A DNA stretch of 64,000 nucleotides from Brassica napus (taxonomy: Eukaryota; Streptophyta; Magnoliopsida; Brassicales; Brassicaceae). Positions 22,865-36,910 of this stretch are shown here, one piece after another; position 1 is the first letter of the stretch; the number at the start of each line of letters is the position of its first letter. The notes beneath the pieces were generated by a model. It did no database searches. It worked only from the letters and a program-made list of their open reading frames with translations, and was not told where the DNA came from. A program made the position numbers and the translations under genes. Where the stretch lies: the NCBI RefSeq assembly GCF_020379485.1, contig NC_063436.1:26720423-26784422 (forward strand), in the 5' to 3' direction.

Positions 22865-25800
22865 TCAATACTATTAAAACAGAAGACCTTTTTTTGAGGT
22901 GACCTCCTGTTTCAGCAGTATTTACAAAATCATGCCACTGGCTTAATTAAAACCAATGTTTTTATTTAATTCTGTATTTTTCAAAATTCTTTTGATTTAA
23001 ATAGCAACACCTATATTTAATTAACAATGCCTTCCTATCGGGTTATTTAAACAGCAACACCTACGTTTTACAAAACTTCAATTGTTATAAACAGCAACAC
23101 TGATTTTCAATTCTTATACAGTATACGTACATAACATCTTTGTATATTGATTCTGTTTTTCCATCAACACCAAAGCTTGAACGTTTATTGGAATCTGCAA
23201 ACTACCAATAAAAACAATACATTCTGTTAATACCAGTGTATCTGTATCGACCATTCATCACTTCCAATCCATGTTTTGGTTACAAAAGATTGCACCAAAA
23301 AACATACATGTTGCAGTATTCAAAATCATGAAAATCTAACACTTTATAGTATTATTCGTAAGCTTGCATTTTTATATGTATAGTATGTGATACAAACGAA
23401 CCCATAAACCCCAGATCCTTTTCAGTATTTTAATTTATTAAAATAAAGCAATATCATAAATACCAATCTTTTTTGGGTTTAAAAACCATAAATAGCTATA
23501 CCATCAAATAAAAAGCAAAAATTTAATCAAATAAACTATTTTTTCCGAAGTTGCTTAAATAACAATAACCAATATATTAAATCATAAATACCTGGTCGAG
23601 TTTTATATTTTCATCTTTAAAATATCAATAACAACCAATCAAAACAAGAAGCCACAAAATTTGGTAACTTAAAACTCTATCATGGAATAAAATTTTACAT
23701 AATAAATACACATAATTAATATCCTCACGGGATTAACCACTGTGCAATATATTCGACAAAATTATTGAATTTTCAAAGTTTTTTTCAAATCAATAACCCA
23801 AAATATAAACCACTAAATCAAAAGCTAAAAATTTGGCAAAAAAAACTAGATTTTCGGAATACATAACCATATCGAATAATCATAAATACCAATCTTTTTC
23901 AAATCAATAACCATAAGTAACTTTACCATTAAATAAAAAGCTTTCATTTAAGCAATTAACAAAATTTTCGGAAGCTGCTTAAATATCAATAACGAATATA
24001 CAAAATCATAAATAACTGGTCAATCTTTATATTTTCATATCTTTAAAATATTAATAACAACCAATCAAAACAAGAAACTGCAGATTTTGGTAATTTTGAT
24101 CTATATTATAATAAACCAAATATCTAATTTGTATAACTTGAATAAACTTGATTCACAAAATATATATGATTTGAAAATATATTTATATATATATATGATT
24201 TGATTAAACTCACGGCAAATATTCTCTAACAACATTGAATTGGAATATCCTAAACCCATGACCTTTTCTTTTGCTATATATACAGCATTTTAACCTCACG
24301 GCAAACACACAGATTTCAAAACGTTTCACAAAATCACACATAATGTCTTCTAAGAAAAAGATGGTGTACCTTGATGAGAGATTAGGCCATGGAAAACAAT
24401 TTGGTTGATTGAAGCCAAAGTCATACACACCTGAAAACCATACAATGTCGGGTTTGGTGAGACTTTAGAGATCATATTTGCAGACAAAAAAGTAAATGAA
24501 GCGACATTTTGAATTGAGTAGTAATATATTACCTGATTAACGTTAGCTACTGTCTCATGCCATCTCAGAATTATCCTAATCTTCTTAGTTTATTTCCTTA
24601 CGTTTCTAATCTGTAAAAGTGTAAAAATAATAACATTTAAATTCCTGAGTTGTCATAGGTATGCATTCCTTACATTTTGACCAAATGAATATATATTAAA
24701 ACAAGTAAGGATGGTACTCAGTAGAACACTTATCTTCATACTGATTGTTTGTAGTGCACAGCGTGGATGACAACTGGACTGTAGTTCCTGAAAATGTATT
24801 TGTTTTCAATCAAATTATTTTTTGTACTTATAAATGATAAATATATTATATCTCAATAGTAAATAATTTTTTTTTGGTAAAATACAATAGTAAATAATTG
24901 ACAGTAATAGTATATTATCTTTCATTCAATACGCACCCGTGATAGTTTATATACATCGATCAATGTTTAATGATACAGATTTTTTCATTTGTAGAAATAT
25001 TTGTGAACTCCCGTTGCAAACCTCACAATAAAAACAAAATAAAGTAAGAATATATTTTGTAAAAATAAAAATAGAAGAAATTACAATGAAGATAAGAAAT
25101 ATTTTTGTTTTCGAGAATATGAAAATATATCTTTTGATAAAATATTATTATTTATTATAAATACTTTTGGTTTTGTCAACTATAAATACTTATTTAATTT
25201 TTTTTATTGTAAGAGGATCTACAACTTTAACAAACGGGAGTTTATTTAATTGTATACCTTTTGAATGTTTGTTTCAGACAAACTCAACACCATGTTTGTA
25301 CGGCTTAAACTTTAAAGAAATTATTTACTTATAAGTCATCGCAACACGTTTCCATCTCATCTGAATAAGAAATAAAATCATCGTATCCAACATGCAAACC
25401 AGATTAAAAAAATAAGTTAGTTCTGAAAATACAATATTTAAAAGAGATATGGATGAAGAAGAGAAAAGGAAATAACAATGGATTTACCTTTTAGGGATCA
25501 GATGAAGTGTTACTTTCGGAAATCACCATCTTCTTCAATTCTTCTCTTTAACCGAGAGGAACCGACAGCTGAGAGAGTGAAATGTTTTTAATGAAACCTG
25601 AAAAAAAACACATGTTTGTCTGTTCCTTTAATGGGCTTTAGATTAAAAAAATCTCAAGGCCCAAACTAAAAACACATCTTTAATATATAACCACTGCATT
25701 ATATTTATAATAATTATTTGAACTGAATTTATCTAATTTATTAATTTATTTTAAATAAATATTTAATTGAAATGATCGAATTTTATTTAGTTAATTAACT

Positions 25801-27466
25801 TAAATATCATAAAAATTAAGTGTAAATATATTACTAACATTATATTTAAAACACAAACAAGCCTATTAACCGAAAACAAAAATAACTATATTTGAAGAAA
25901 ATATAATTTTATAAACTAACATAACTTTTTTTTCAATATCGAATATTATTAAACGAAATTAAAATTTCTAAGTTCCTTAACAAGAAAAAAAAGGATCCAA
26001 ATCGCTGAAGGTACCAAATGGATGTACAAGAAAATGAACACAAACCTTTGGAGTTTTTGTCTATTGAATCACCAAATCGAATGAGCTCAACAAGGTCTTT
26101 CTTTCAATGCATCCGACCAACTTCTATTTCATCGGATCTATTATATTATTTAAGTCATCGGAGGGACATGCAAAACAAATAAAATAAGCTTTGTGTAAGA
26201 ATTGATTTGAATTCAACTCTCTACCGAGGATGAAGAAAATAGAGTAAAAGGTTTACCTTGGAGACGAGGTCGATTCGTGGAAGACAAAACTCATTGCTTG
26301 CTTCAATCGCCTTTTGAGAGTTTGATTTTTTTTTTGTAACCAGAAAGTTGTCTGAAAGTGGCAAAAATATCTGGAGTCTATCGGGTAGAAGCTAGAATTA
26401 GTGTGAGCTTGGGCCGATTTTGATGAAATCCTTATATAAAAGAATTTGCTTAAGAAAAAAAAAATTACAGCCCATCTTGATAATTTTATAAGCTTAATTA
26501 TAATCAAGCCATATTCTGGCCCATTTAAAAAAAAATAACAATCACATATCAAATAAAAAGAATTAAATTATAATTAATTCAACATTTATAATGTACTAAT
26601 AATATAAACATTCAAAGTTTTTTTTTTAAAAAAACTATAACATTTTTTTCAACTTTATTGTAATTAATAGTTAAGATAAATATATGTTATCCTATATCCT
26701 ACAAAGGAATATTGATCAAACTCTATTCCCAAGTAAAACTTTACCACAAATAAATATTATATGTGTACAATATAATTTATTCATAATTTAAAATCTGAAA
26801 GGCATAGAAATCATAATTTACCTTGACTTTAAGTTAACAAATAAAAAATCAATAGTATTATAGTAATAGCAGATTGATATATTGTTATTATGTGAAAAAT
26901 TTAGACAACTTTCTCAATTGTGTAGTTCGAAATAACATTAAACATGTAGACATTTAATCTCTTATAAGATACAAGCAAAATATACATATTTGGATATGTT
27001 AATATAACTGAAACAATCCTCGGGCCGAGGATTCCTCGCACTTTCATAATATAAATGCTATTTTTTGCTATCTTATTATACCCTATTTAAAGAAAAAAAT
27101 GAAAAAAAAAATTCAAAATGTTTTATTTTACTTTATTGGAAACAATAAATCTGAATAGAAATAGAACAAGAACCAAAATACTCGAAACTATATCAGATTC
27201 ATATTATATCCAGATCCAAACGTAAAACCAAACAATTCAAACACTCTAACCAAACACAGCTTTATACATAAACAAATGGTTCATATATTTTAAACCACAA
27301 AACCCAAAACAACAACTAAAACTAAAATTAAAAATCGATATAAATAAATCAGAACTATACTGAAAACCGAATGTCTTGCCAAAACATATGAATCAACAAA
27401 CATTCATGTTAATAAAATTGCCAAAAAAAAATATTCCGCGCTTTCAAAGCGCGGGTCACTATCTAG
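22865..27466 (+). mobile_element. Helitron, 4602 bp, unit 1 of a head-to-tail dimer
   Basis: It starts TCAATACTATTAAAACAGAA after a host A (22864) and ends CTAG (27463-27466). A near-terminal hairpin, CGCGCTTT-C-AAAGCGCG, lies at 27437-27453. The next base is the TC of unit 2, with nothing between. Internally there is a diverged direct repeat (about 23430-23670 and 23880-24095). There are spliced-looking, minus-strand gene-like pieces with GT/AG borders around 24210-24830, 25480-25560 and 26040-26400, for which no family was recognised. No Rep/helicase ORF, so non-autonomous. Confidence 0.88.
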
Positions 27467-30400
27467 TCAATACTATTAAAACAGAAGACCTTTTTTTGAG
27501 GTGACCTCCTGTTTCAGCAGTATTTACAAAATCATGCCACTGGCTTAATTAAAACCAATGTTTTTATTTAATTCTGTATTTTTCAAAATTCTTTTGATTT
27601 AAATAGCAACACCTATATTTAATTAACAATGCCTTCCTATCGGGTTATTTAAACAGCAACACCTACGTTTTACAAAACTTCAATTGTTATAAACAGCAAC
27701 ACTGATTTTCAATTCTTATACAGTATACGTACATAACATCTTTGTATATTGATTCTGTTTTTCCATCAACACCAAAGCTTGAACGTTTATTGGAATCTGC
27801 AAACTACCAATAAAAACAATACATTCTGTTAATACCAGTGTATCTGTATCGACCATTCATCACTTCCAATCCATGTTTTGGTTACAAAAGATTGCACCAA
27901 AAAACATACATGTTGCAGTATTCAAAATCATGAAAATCTAACACTTTATAGTATTATTCGTAAGCTTGCATTTTTATATGTATAGTATGTGATACAAACG
28001 AACCCATAAACCCCAGATCCTTTTCAGTATTTTAATTTATTAAAATAAAGCAATATCATAAATACCAATCTTTTTGGGGTTTAAAAACCATAAATAGCTA
28101 TACCATCAAATAAAAAGCAAAAATTTAATCAAATAAACTATTTTTTCCGAAGTTGCTTAAATAACAATAACCAATATATTAAATCATAAATACCTGGTCG
28201 AGTTTTATATTTTCATCTTTAAAATATCAATAACAACCAATCAAAACAAGAAGCCACAAAATTTGGTAACTTAAAACTCTATCATGGAATAAAATTTTAC
28301 ATAATAAATACACATAATTAATATCCTCACGGGATTAACCACTGTGCAATATATTCGACAAAATTATTGAATTTTCAAAGTTTTTTTCAAATCAATAACC
28401 CAAAATATAAACCACTAAATCAAAAGCTAAAAATTTGGCAAAAAAAACTAGATTTTCGGAATACATAACCATATCGAATAATCATAAATACCAATCTTTT
28501 TCAAATCAATAACCATAAGTAACTTTACCATTAAATAAAAAGCTTTCATTTAAGCAATTAACAAAATTTTCGGAAGCTGCTTAAATATCAATAACGAATA
28601 TACAAAATCATAAATAACTGGTCAATCTTTATATTTTCATATCTTTAAAATATTAATAACAACCAATCAAAACAAGAAACTGCAGATTTTGGTAATTTTG
28701 ATCTATATTATAATAAACCAAATATCTAATTTGTATAACTTGAATAAACTTGATTCACAAAATATATATGATTTGAAAATATATTTATATATATATATGA
28801 TTTGATTAAACTCACGGCAAATATTCTCTAACAACATTGAATTGGAATATCCTAAACCCATGACCTTTTCTTTTGCTATATATACAGCATTTTAACCTCA
28901 CGGCAAACACACAGATTTCAAAACGTTTCACAAAATCACACATAATGTCTTCTAAGAAAAAGATGGTGTACCTTGATGAGAGATTAGGCCATGGAAAACA
29001 ATTTGGTTGATTGAAGCCAAAGTCATACACACCTGAAAACCATACAATGTCGGGTTTGGTGAGACTTTAGAGATCATATTTGCAGACAAAAAAGTAAATG
29101 AAGCGACATTTTGAATTGAGTAGTAATATATTACCTGATTAACGTTAGCTACTGTCTCATGCCATCTCAGAATTATCCTAATCTTCTTAGTTTATTTCCT
29201 TACGTTTCTAATCTGTAAAAGTGTAAAAATAATAACATTTAAATTCCTGAGTTGTCATAGGTATGCATTCCTTACATTTTGACCAAATGAATATATATTA
29301 AAACAAGTAAGGATGGTACTCAGTAGAACACTTATCTTCATACTGATTGTTTGTAGTGCACAGCGTGGATGACAACTGGACTGTAGTTCCTGAAAATGTA
29401 TTTGTTTTCAATCAAATTATTTTTTGTACTTATAAATGATAAATATATTATATCTCAATAGTAAATAATTTTTTTTTGGTAAAATACAATAGTAAATAAT
29501 TGACAGTAATAGTATATTATCTTTCATTCAATACGCACCCGTGATAGTTTATATACATCGATCAATGTTTAATGATACAGATTTTTTCATTTGTAGAAAT
29601 ATTTGTGAACTCCCGTTGCAAACCTCACAATAAAAACAAAATAAAGTAAGAATATATTTTGTAAAAATAAAAATAGAAGAAATTACAATGAAGATAAGAA
29701 ATATTTTTGTTTTCGAGAATATGAAAATATATCTTTTGATAAAATATTATTATTTATTATAAATACTTTTGGTTTTGTCAACTATAAATACTTATTTAAT
29801 TTTTTTTATTGTAAGAGGATCTACAACTTTAACAAACGGGAGTTTATTTAATTGTATACCTTTTGAATGTTTGTTTCAGACAAACTCAACACCATGTTTG
29901 TACGGCTTAAACTTTAAAGAAATTATTTACTTATAAGTCATCGCAACACGTTTCCATCTCATCTGAATAAGAAATAAAATCATCGTATCCAACATGCAAA
30001 CCAGATTAAAAAAATAAGTTAGTTCTGAAAATACAATATTTAAAAGAGATATGGATGAAGAAGAGAAAAGGAAATAACAATGGATTTACCTTTTAGGGAT
30101 CAGATGAAGTGTTACTTTCGGAAATCACCATCTTCTTCAATTCTTCTCTTTAACCGAGAGGAACCGACAGCTGAGAGAGTGAAATGTTTTTAATGAAACC
30201 TGAAAAAAAACACATGTTTGTCTGTTCCTTTAATGGGCTTTAGATTAAAAAAATCTCAAGGCCCAAACTAAAAACACATCTTTAATATATAACCACTGCA
30301 TTATATTTATAATAATTATTTGAACTGAATTTATCTAATTTATTAATTTATTTTAAATAAATATTTAATTGAAATGATCGAATTTTATTTAGTTAATTAA

Positions 30401-32068
30401 CTTAAATATCATAAAAATTAAGTGTAAATATATTACTAACATTATATTTAAAACACAAACAAGCCTATTAACCGAAAACAAAAATAACTATATTTGAAGA
30501 AAATATAATTTTATAAACTAACATAACTTTTTTTTCAATATCGAATATTATTAAACGAAATTAAAATTTCTAAGTTCCTTAACAAGAAAAAAAAGGATCC
30601 AAATCGCTGAAGGTACCAAATGGATGTACAAGAAAATGAACACAAACCTTTGGAGTTTTTGTCTATTGAATCACCAAATCGAATGAGCTCAACAAGGTCT
30701 TTCTTTCAATGCATCCGACCAACTTCTATTTCATCGGATCTATTATATTATTTAAGTCATCGGAGGGACATGCAAAACAAATAAAATAAGCTTTGTGTAA
30801 GAATTGATTTGAATTCAACTCTCTACCGAGGATGAAGAAAATAGAGTAAAAGGTTTACCTTGGAGACGAGGTCGATTCGTGGAAGACAAAACTCATTGCT
30901 TGCTTCAATCGCCTTTTGAGAGTTTGATTTTTTTTTTGTAACCAGAAAGTTGTCTGAAAGTGGCAAAAATATCTGGAGTCTATCGGGTAGAAGCTAGAAT
31001 TAGTGTGAGCTTGGGCCGATTTTGATGAAATCCTTATATAAAAGAATTTGCTTAAGAAAAAAAAAATTACAGCCCATCTTGATAATTTTATAAGCTTAAT
31101 TATAATCAAGCCATATTCTGGCCCATTTAAAAAAAAATAACAATCACATATCAAATAAAAAGAATTAAATTATAATTAATTCAACATTTATAATGTACTA
31201 ATAATATAAACATTCAAAGTTTTTTTTTTAAAAAAACTATAACATTTTTTTCAACTTTATTGTAATTAATAGTTAAGATAAATATATGTTATCCTATATC
31301 CTACAAAGGAATATTGATCAAACTCTATTCCCAAGTAAAACTTTACCACAAATAAATATTATATGTGTACAATATAATTTATTCATAATTTAAAATCTGA
31401 AAGGCATAGAAATCATAATTTACCTTGACTTTAAGTTAACAAATAAAAAATCAATAGTATTATAGTAATAGCAGATTGATATATTGTTATTATGTGAAAA
31501 ATTTAGACAACTTTCTCAATTGTGTAGTTCGAAATAACATTAAACATGTAGACATTTAATCTCTTATAAGATACAAGCAAAATATACATATTTGGATATG
31601 TTAATATAACTGAAACAATCCTCGGGCCGAGGATTCCTCGCACTTTCATAATATAAATGCTATTTTTTGCTATCTTATTATACCCTATTTAAAGAAAAAA
31701 ATGAAAAAAAAAATTCAAAATGTTTTATTTTACTTTATTGGAAACAATAAATCTGAATAGAAATAGAACAAGAACCAAAATACTCGAAACTATATCAGAT
31801 TCATATTATATCCAGATCCAAACGTAAAACCAAACAATTCAAACACTCTAACCAAACACAGCTTTATACATAAACAAATGGTTCATATATTTTAAACCAC
31901 AAAACCCAAAACAACAACTAAAACTAAAATTAAAAATCGATATAAATAAATCAGAACTATACTGAAAACCGAATGTCTTGCCAAAACATATGAATCAACA
32001 AACATTCATGTTAATAAAATTGCCAAAAAAAAATATTCCGCGCTTTCAAAGCGCGGGTCACTATCTAG
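27467..32068 (+). mobile_element. Helitron, 4602 bp, unit 2 of a head-to-tail dimer
   Basis: Same length and practically the same sequence as unit 1, with a constant offset of 4602 bp over the whole unit. By eye I found one difference, a T in unit 1 (about 23471) that is G in unit 2 (about 28073). It starts TC at 27467 directly after the CTAG of unit 1 and ends CTAG (32065-32068) before a host T (32069). The pair therefore has a single A/T insertion site: A, unit 1, unit 2, T. Confidence 0.88.
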
Positions 32069-32261
32069 TATATATTAAAATATCAGAATAATTTTAAAAA
32101 ATTTATGACTAAGGTTCTAACGGGTGAATCTTGAAAATAATAATATGAATAAAGATGAAAGGAACGAAGATGACCAAAATAAAAGGAATATTTGTTCATT
32201 ATTGTTCCATGATTTGATAAGAAATAGTTTTACACTATCATCCTTAAATTAAAAAAAAAAA

Positions 32262-32972
32262 CTAGGTGTTTTGCCCACACATGCGGGCATAAACTTCTTA
32301 TGAATACTTATTAGTTTATGTTTTATTAATCTAAAACCAACATAATAAGTTATTATTTATGGTTTTAAATAGTTAAATCAAACATTAAAGTATTTATATA
32401 TGTCAAATATTTTTTTATCAAAATATATACTTACTATTGTGTTAATTTTTTTTAAACACTCATATCTTAGAAATAGTTTAGAAAATATCTTTATATAAAT
32501 TTTTTCTTCACTAATATTTAATTATCAATTGTTTTTTTATCTTAACTTTTTAACTTTTATAATAAAATATTGTTTTCAGATAGCAACACAATATATATAA
32601 GAATAATATTATTTTTTATAACTCTATTATATTATTTTATAATCAATTATTTAATGTAACATATAACATATAAACTTTATACTATTAAAATAAAATTCAT
32701 TTTTAATTATATATACAATTCAGTAAAGATATTGTTTAAAATTCGTTTTTAATATAACATAGAAATTTAATATTATTAACATTCGTTTTTAATCATATAC
32801 AAGATTCATTAAGAATAATTTTAAATTAATATATTAATGACTCAGTAAATAACAAATAATAAATCAATGATTTAGCTAAAACCTAATAAAAACATGACAA
32901 GTAAGCAAAATTTCATAAAATCATGGAGAACATGACAAATAAGCAAAATCACTTCATAAATAATAGTATAGA
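32262..32972 (-). mobile_element. small non-autonomous Helitron, 711 bp
   Basis: The minus-strand 5' end TCTATACTATTATTTATGAA begins at 32972 after a host A. The 3' end is CTAG (32265-32262) before a host T. The hairpin GCCCGCA-TG-TGTGGGC lies at about 32273-32290. AT-rich and non-coding. Confidence 0.82.
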
Positions 32973-33730
32973 TAAGAAGGAAAAAAAATATTCCTTATAA
33001 ATGGTATCAAATTTAAAGAATGAAGAGAAATTGACTATTTTCATTCATTCATTTGGTTGCTATTTGGACCCTAAAAACATATGCAAAATCTTGTATAAAA
33101 AGTTATTTTGTACAAAGATAATTTATAGTATTAGTTTAATATTTATGTATTTTTATTCTCTCTATTTTAATACTATTGATTTTTAGATTTCTTATAAATT
33201 AAAAATTATTCATATATGACTTTTGATTTTTGAAACGAATGCTAGATTTTAAAATGGAAGCGCAAACTTAGAACGTATTTTCACAGAAATTATTATAGAA
33301 ACGTTTTGAAAATGAAATTTTTAATTTTTTTCATAAACTTCTGATACCGATTCCAATTCCGAATTAAGAAGTGGACGTACAATGAAGTTTTTGTGCATCG
33401 TAAAGTATGTGACAAAAGGGCATAAATATATGTTTATTTTCCTTTGACCAAAAGTGTATATATTTATATACGTTTTTCCATTTTTTTCGTTGGGTTTCTC
33501 TTTCTCTTATATATGGCCGATATTATTCGTTTGCTTTGATTAATTTTTTCCCCTCAATGCGGCCGTAAAGTTGTTATAATATATATCTCTTTTGATTACT
33601 ACCTCAACTGGGTTTCTACAAAAATTCCTGATTTTGGGATTGGTGCTATGCTAGTCCAAGTCCACTCGATTGGAAGTTTCTGGGTTTTGATTTGAGTTGC
33701 CGATTTGATTTGAAAGTTTGTTCCTTTTTC
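32973..33730. other. SEUSS-LIKE upstream region
   Basis: No gene is supported up to about 33480. The stretch 33480-33731 should contain the promoter and first leader exon of the SEUSS-LIKE gene, since a GTAAGT donor follows at 33732 and a matching acceptor lies at 33859-33860. Confidence 0.45.
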
Positions 33731-34004
33731 GGTAAGTTCGAGATAGCTACTTCAAGTTTGCTCCTTTGTTAATTTAGGGCTAATCATGTGTAGTAAAGTT
33801 TTCGCCTTTCCATCTTCTCCGTTGATTCGATGAAACAATTTGCTTTTCTTTTTCCTTCAGGCTTTGAGAATACTCTGGACAGCTCTAAGCAGAAGTGTGT
33901 GATTAGACCATATCCGATTAGGATCAGTTTGGCTTTGTTGCTTGGTTCTAACAGGACTGTTTCAAGTCTCAGTCTTTGCTCTGTGTCTGCTTCTCTCCTG
34001 GGGC

Positions 34005-36910
34005 ATGAACAAAGCAACGGTCTCAGGAGCGATAGAATCTAGTTTCTCATTGACTGATGCTCTAACTATGCAGAGGAACGGAGGCATCAGTAATCCGCGT
34101 GTCCCAACGTCACCAATGTCCTTCTCGAATAACATTAACGTTCCAGGCTCCTTGGTTCTTGATGGCTCTGCTTCAATGCAGCAAGGAGGACAAGGCTCAG
34201 TTCCAATGAGGGAAAACAGTTATCTCCATGTGGATAAGAAGCCCAAGTTAGAGGTTAAGCAAGAGGACATGCTGCAGCAGCAGGTTTTACAGCAGTACAT
34301 CCAGCGTCAGGACCCCACGGGGAGGAATCCACAGCTGCAAGCTTTGCTTCACCAGCAGAGGCTGAGGCAACAACAGCAGCAGATTCTTCAGTCCATGTCA
34401 CCCTCTCAGAGACTCCAACTCCAGCAGCAGCAGCAGTTGTTGAGACAGCAGCAAGGCGCTCAGCAGATCCCTCCTAGTGTACGTCCTTTTGAACCTGGCG
34501 TCTGTGCAAGGAAACTGATGATGTACTTGTATCATCTACAGCAACGACCTGCTGTAAGCTATAATCTTTGGTCTTTTTAGCAGTTTCATCACATCTATTC
34601 AGTTCCAGCATTGATAGTTGATACCTTTTTTGTAGGAAAATTGCATTACTTATTGGAGAAAATTCGTGGCTGAGTACTTCTCACCTCGTGCAAAGCAAAG
34701 GTTGTGCTTGTCACAGTACGAAAGTGCTGGCCACCATGCGCTTGGCATGGTTTCCCAGGCAGCTCCGGTCAGTCTTCTCTTACCTTTGTAGTCACACGCA
34801 TGTTTAGTCGACTTCTGAATCTCTTTTTGTTTGCAGGATATGTGGCAGTGTGATCTTTGTGGCACAAAGTCTGGAAAAGGATTTGGTAAGAGACTAAACG
34901 CTCTCTTTTTGTCTCTTACAACTCTGATAATTGTTTTCTATTGTCAAAATCTGCAGAGGCAACGTTTGATGTGCTTGCAAGACTAAATGAAATCAAATTT
35001 GCTAGTGGCATCATTGATGAATTCTTATATCTGGACCTTCCACGAGAAAACAGATTTTCCAATGGACTGATGATGTTAGAATACAGAAAAGCAGTTCAGG
35101 AAACTGTACATGAGCAGTTTCGTGTTATCCGTGAGGGCCATCTTCGTATCATATTCTCTCAAGATTTGAAGGTATTACCAATTTTTTTCGTTGCCTTGCC
35201 AAATCAGTGAATATTAAAAGTGAAGAGGAAAAAAGCAATCAGTCACCAGTGTGCTAGTGCCTAGCTAATGTTTGACTTTGCTTCTTTCCAGATACTTTCT
35301 TGGGAGTTTTGTGCTCGGCGTCATGAAGAGCTTCTCCTCCGCAGACTTATTGCTCCACAGGTCTTATTCTGATGACATAGCCTCTTTTTTATGAGCTTAA
35401 GACTTTACATAAAACGTTTAGGGTCAACATTGTCCCTTAAATGCAATTTATGAGCTTAGATATGAACACAAAGTATGTAAACTTGGAAAGTGAATTGAAA
35501 ACTTATCGGTGATGCAGGTGAACCAGTTGCTTCAGGTTGCACTAAAATGCCAGAGCACAATCTCGGAGAGTGGGTCAGATGGAGTTTCTAAGCAGGATTT
35601 ACAGTCAAACAGTAACATGTAAGCTGATCCATAACATTTGATTTGCCTTTGATGCAAAGTATTCTTCTTATTGTCCATGTTCTAGCATATTCTGTTTCTA
35701 GTGCAATATATCATTGTTGGGTGCCAATTTGTGTCTCAGGGTCTTGGGAGCAGGACGGCAGCTGGCAAAGTTCATGGAATTACAGTCTCTGAATGATCTT
35801 GGCTATCCAAAAAGATATATCAGAACTCTACAGGTACTCTTTAAGTTCCTTTCCTTTCCTAGCTGTTAGTTTTATATCTGAAGTCTTAAGAAGTCCTAAT
35901 ATCGAGCCATCACGTGTTGCAGATATCTGAAGTTGTTAAGAGCATGAAGGATCTGATGAACTTCACTGGCGACCACAAAATTGGTCCTATTGGTAAGTCT
36001 ACAACATTCTTCTTGATATGAGACCTGAAACAAGGTTGCCATTCTTCTTGGAATGATACTTTATTTTTGTAGCTCTCCTTTTGAGATGTTCTGTTTGATG
36101 ATCTGAGTTTCTGACTGAATGTAATCGTTTTGATGCTTCTATGCAGAGGGGTTGAAACAGCTTTTTGAACAGACAGCGGCAGTAAAGCTCCAGAGACAGA
36201 AAGAGATGGAGCAGTTAGGTAATAGTGGAGCTATAATGAATGCGTCATCTCAAGCTCAGATGGCGTTGACACAAGGAACGATGAACGGCCTAACTGGGAA
36301 CAACAATCACCCTCAAATTGTCGGTCGTGGAGCTATGAATGGCTCAGCTCAAGCCGCAGCAGCTCTGACCAACTACCAGAGCATGCTTATGAGGCAAAAT
36401 GCTATGAACAACCCAAACTCGAAACAAGAGGGGTTCTCGAGTCAGAGCCAGAGTCCATCTTCCTCGTCTCATCAGAGGCAGAACTTAGCCACAGGTGGAT
36501 TTCCCAGCTCTCCCCAGATGCAACAGCGCACCATGAATGGCGCTCCCAACACGCTTCAACAGAATCCTCCTCATCGTTTGCTGCAACCACCACATTCACA
36601 TGGTACCAATCAGGAGCAGCAGATGCTTCACCAGATGTTGCAGCAGATGTCTGAAAACGGAGCAAATGTGCAACAGCAACAAGCCTTTTCAGGTCAAAGT
36701 GGTGGCAACAGTAATGCAGAGAGAAACCCAACTGCCTCTACTTCAAACATCTCAGGAGGAGGAGTACGAGTTCCAAGCCGCAACAACAGTTTCAAATCAG
36801 CTTCAAACAGCAACCTTCATTTAACAGAAGATATACCTATCACAGAACTACCTCATGATTTCTCAGCAGACGACTTCTTCAACAACAGCGATATTTATGG
36901 CAGCTTGTAA
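34005..36910 (+). CDS. SLK: SEUSS-LIKE transcriptional co-regulator (LIM-binding/LDB family)
   Basis: Nine coding exons: 34005-34553, 34636-34767, 34837-34885, 34957-35171, 35292-35360, 35518-35618, 35740-35833, 35923-35992, 36147-36910. All junctions are GT-AG and the total is 680 codons plus stop. SEUSS-family proteins are nuclear adaptors that bring LEUNIG-type co-repressors to transcription factors in flower and embryo development. The N-terminal third is Gln-rich. The conserved LIM-binding-like domain starts near residue 165 (GVCARKLMMYLYH) and continues through WRKFVAEYFSPRAKQR and FEATFDVLARLNEIKFASG to the 'GPIEGLK' exon. A Gln/Asn/Ser-rich tail follows. A leader intron (33732-33860) precedes the ATG. 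Length and position fit Arabidopsis SLK3 (AT4G25515) or SLK1 (AT4G25520); which one is unresolved. Confidence 0.93.

Noticed and set aside
24210..24428. 72-aa frame (and its copy at 28812) as a gene
   Set aside because: No homology recognised. It is present identically in both Helitron units as part of a spliced-looking fragment, without a supported complete gene.
26253..26552. 99-aa minus-strand frame (and its copy at 30855) as a gene
   Set aside because: Low-complexity, AT-rich continuation of an exon-like piece; no domain, and the frame is not supported beyond the Helitron.
22865..32068. Simple segmental duplication or assembly duplication as the first explanation of the 4602-bp repeat
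   Set aside because: Both breakpoints fall exactly on Helitron termini with one shared A/T target, which favours an element-driven dimer. An assembly artefact cannot be excluded without reads.
36402..36731. 109-aa minus-strand frame
   Set aside because: Shadow of the last SEUSS-LIKE exon, whose plus-strand frame is clearly coding.
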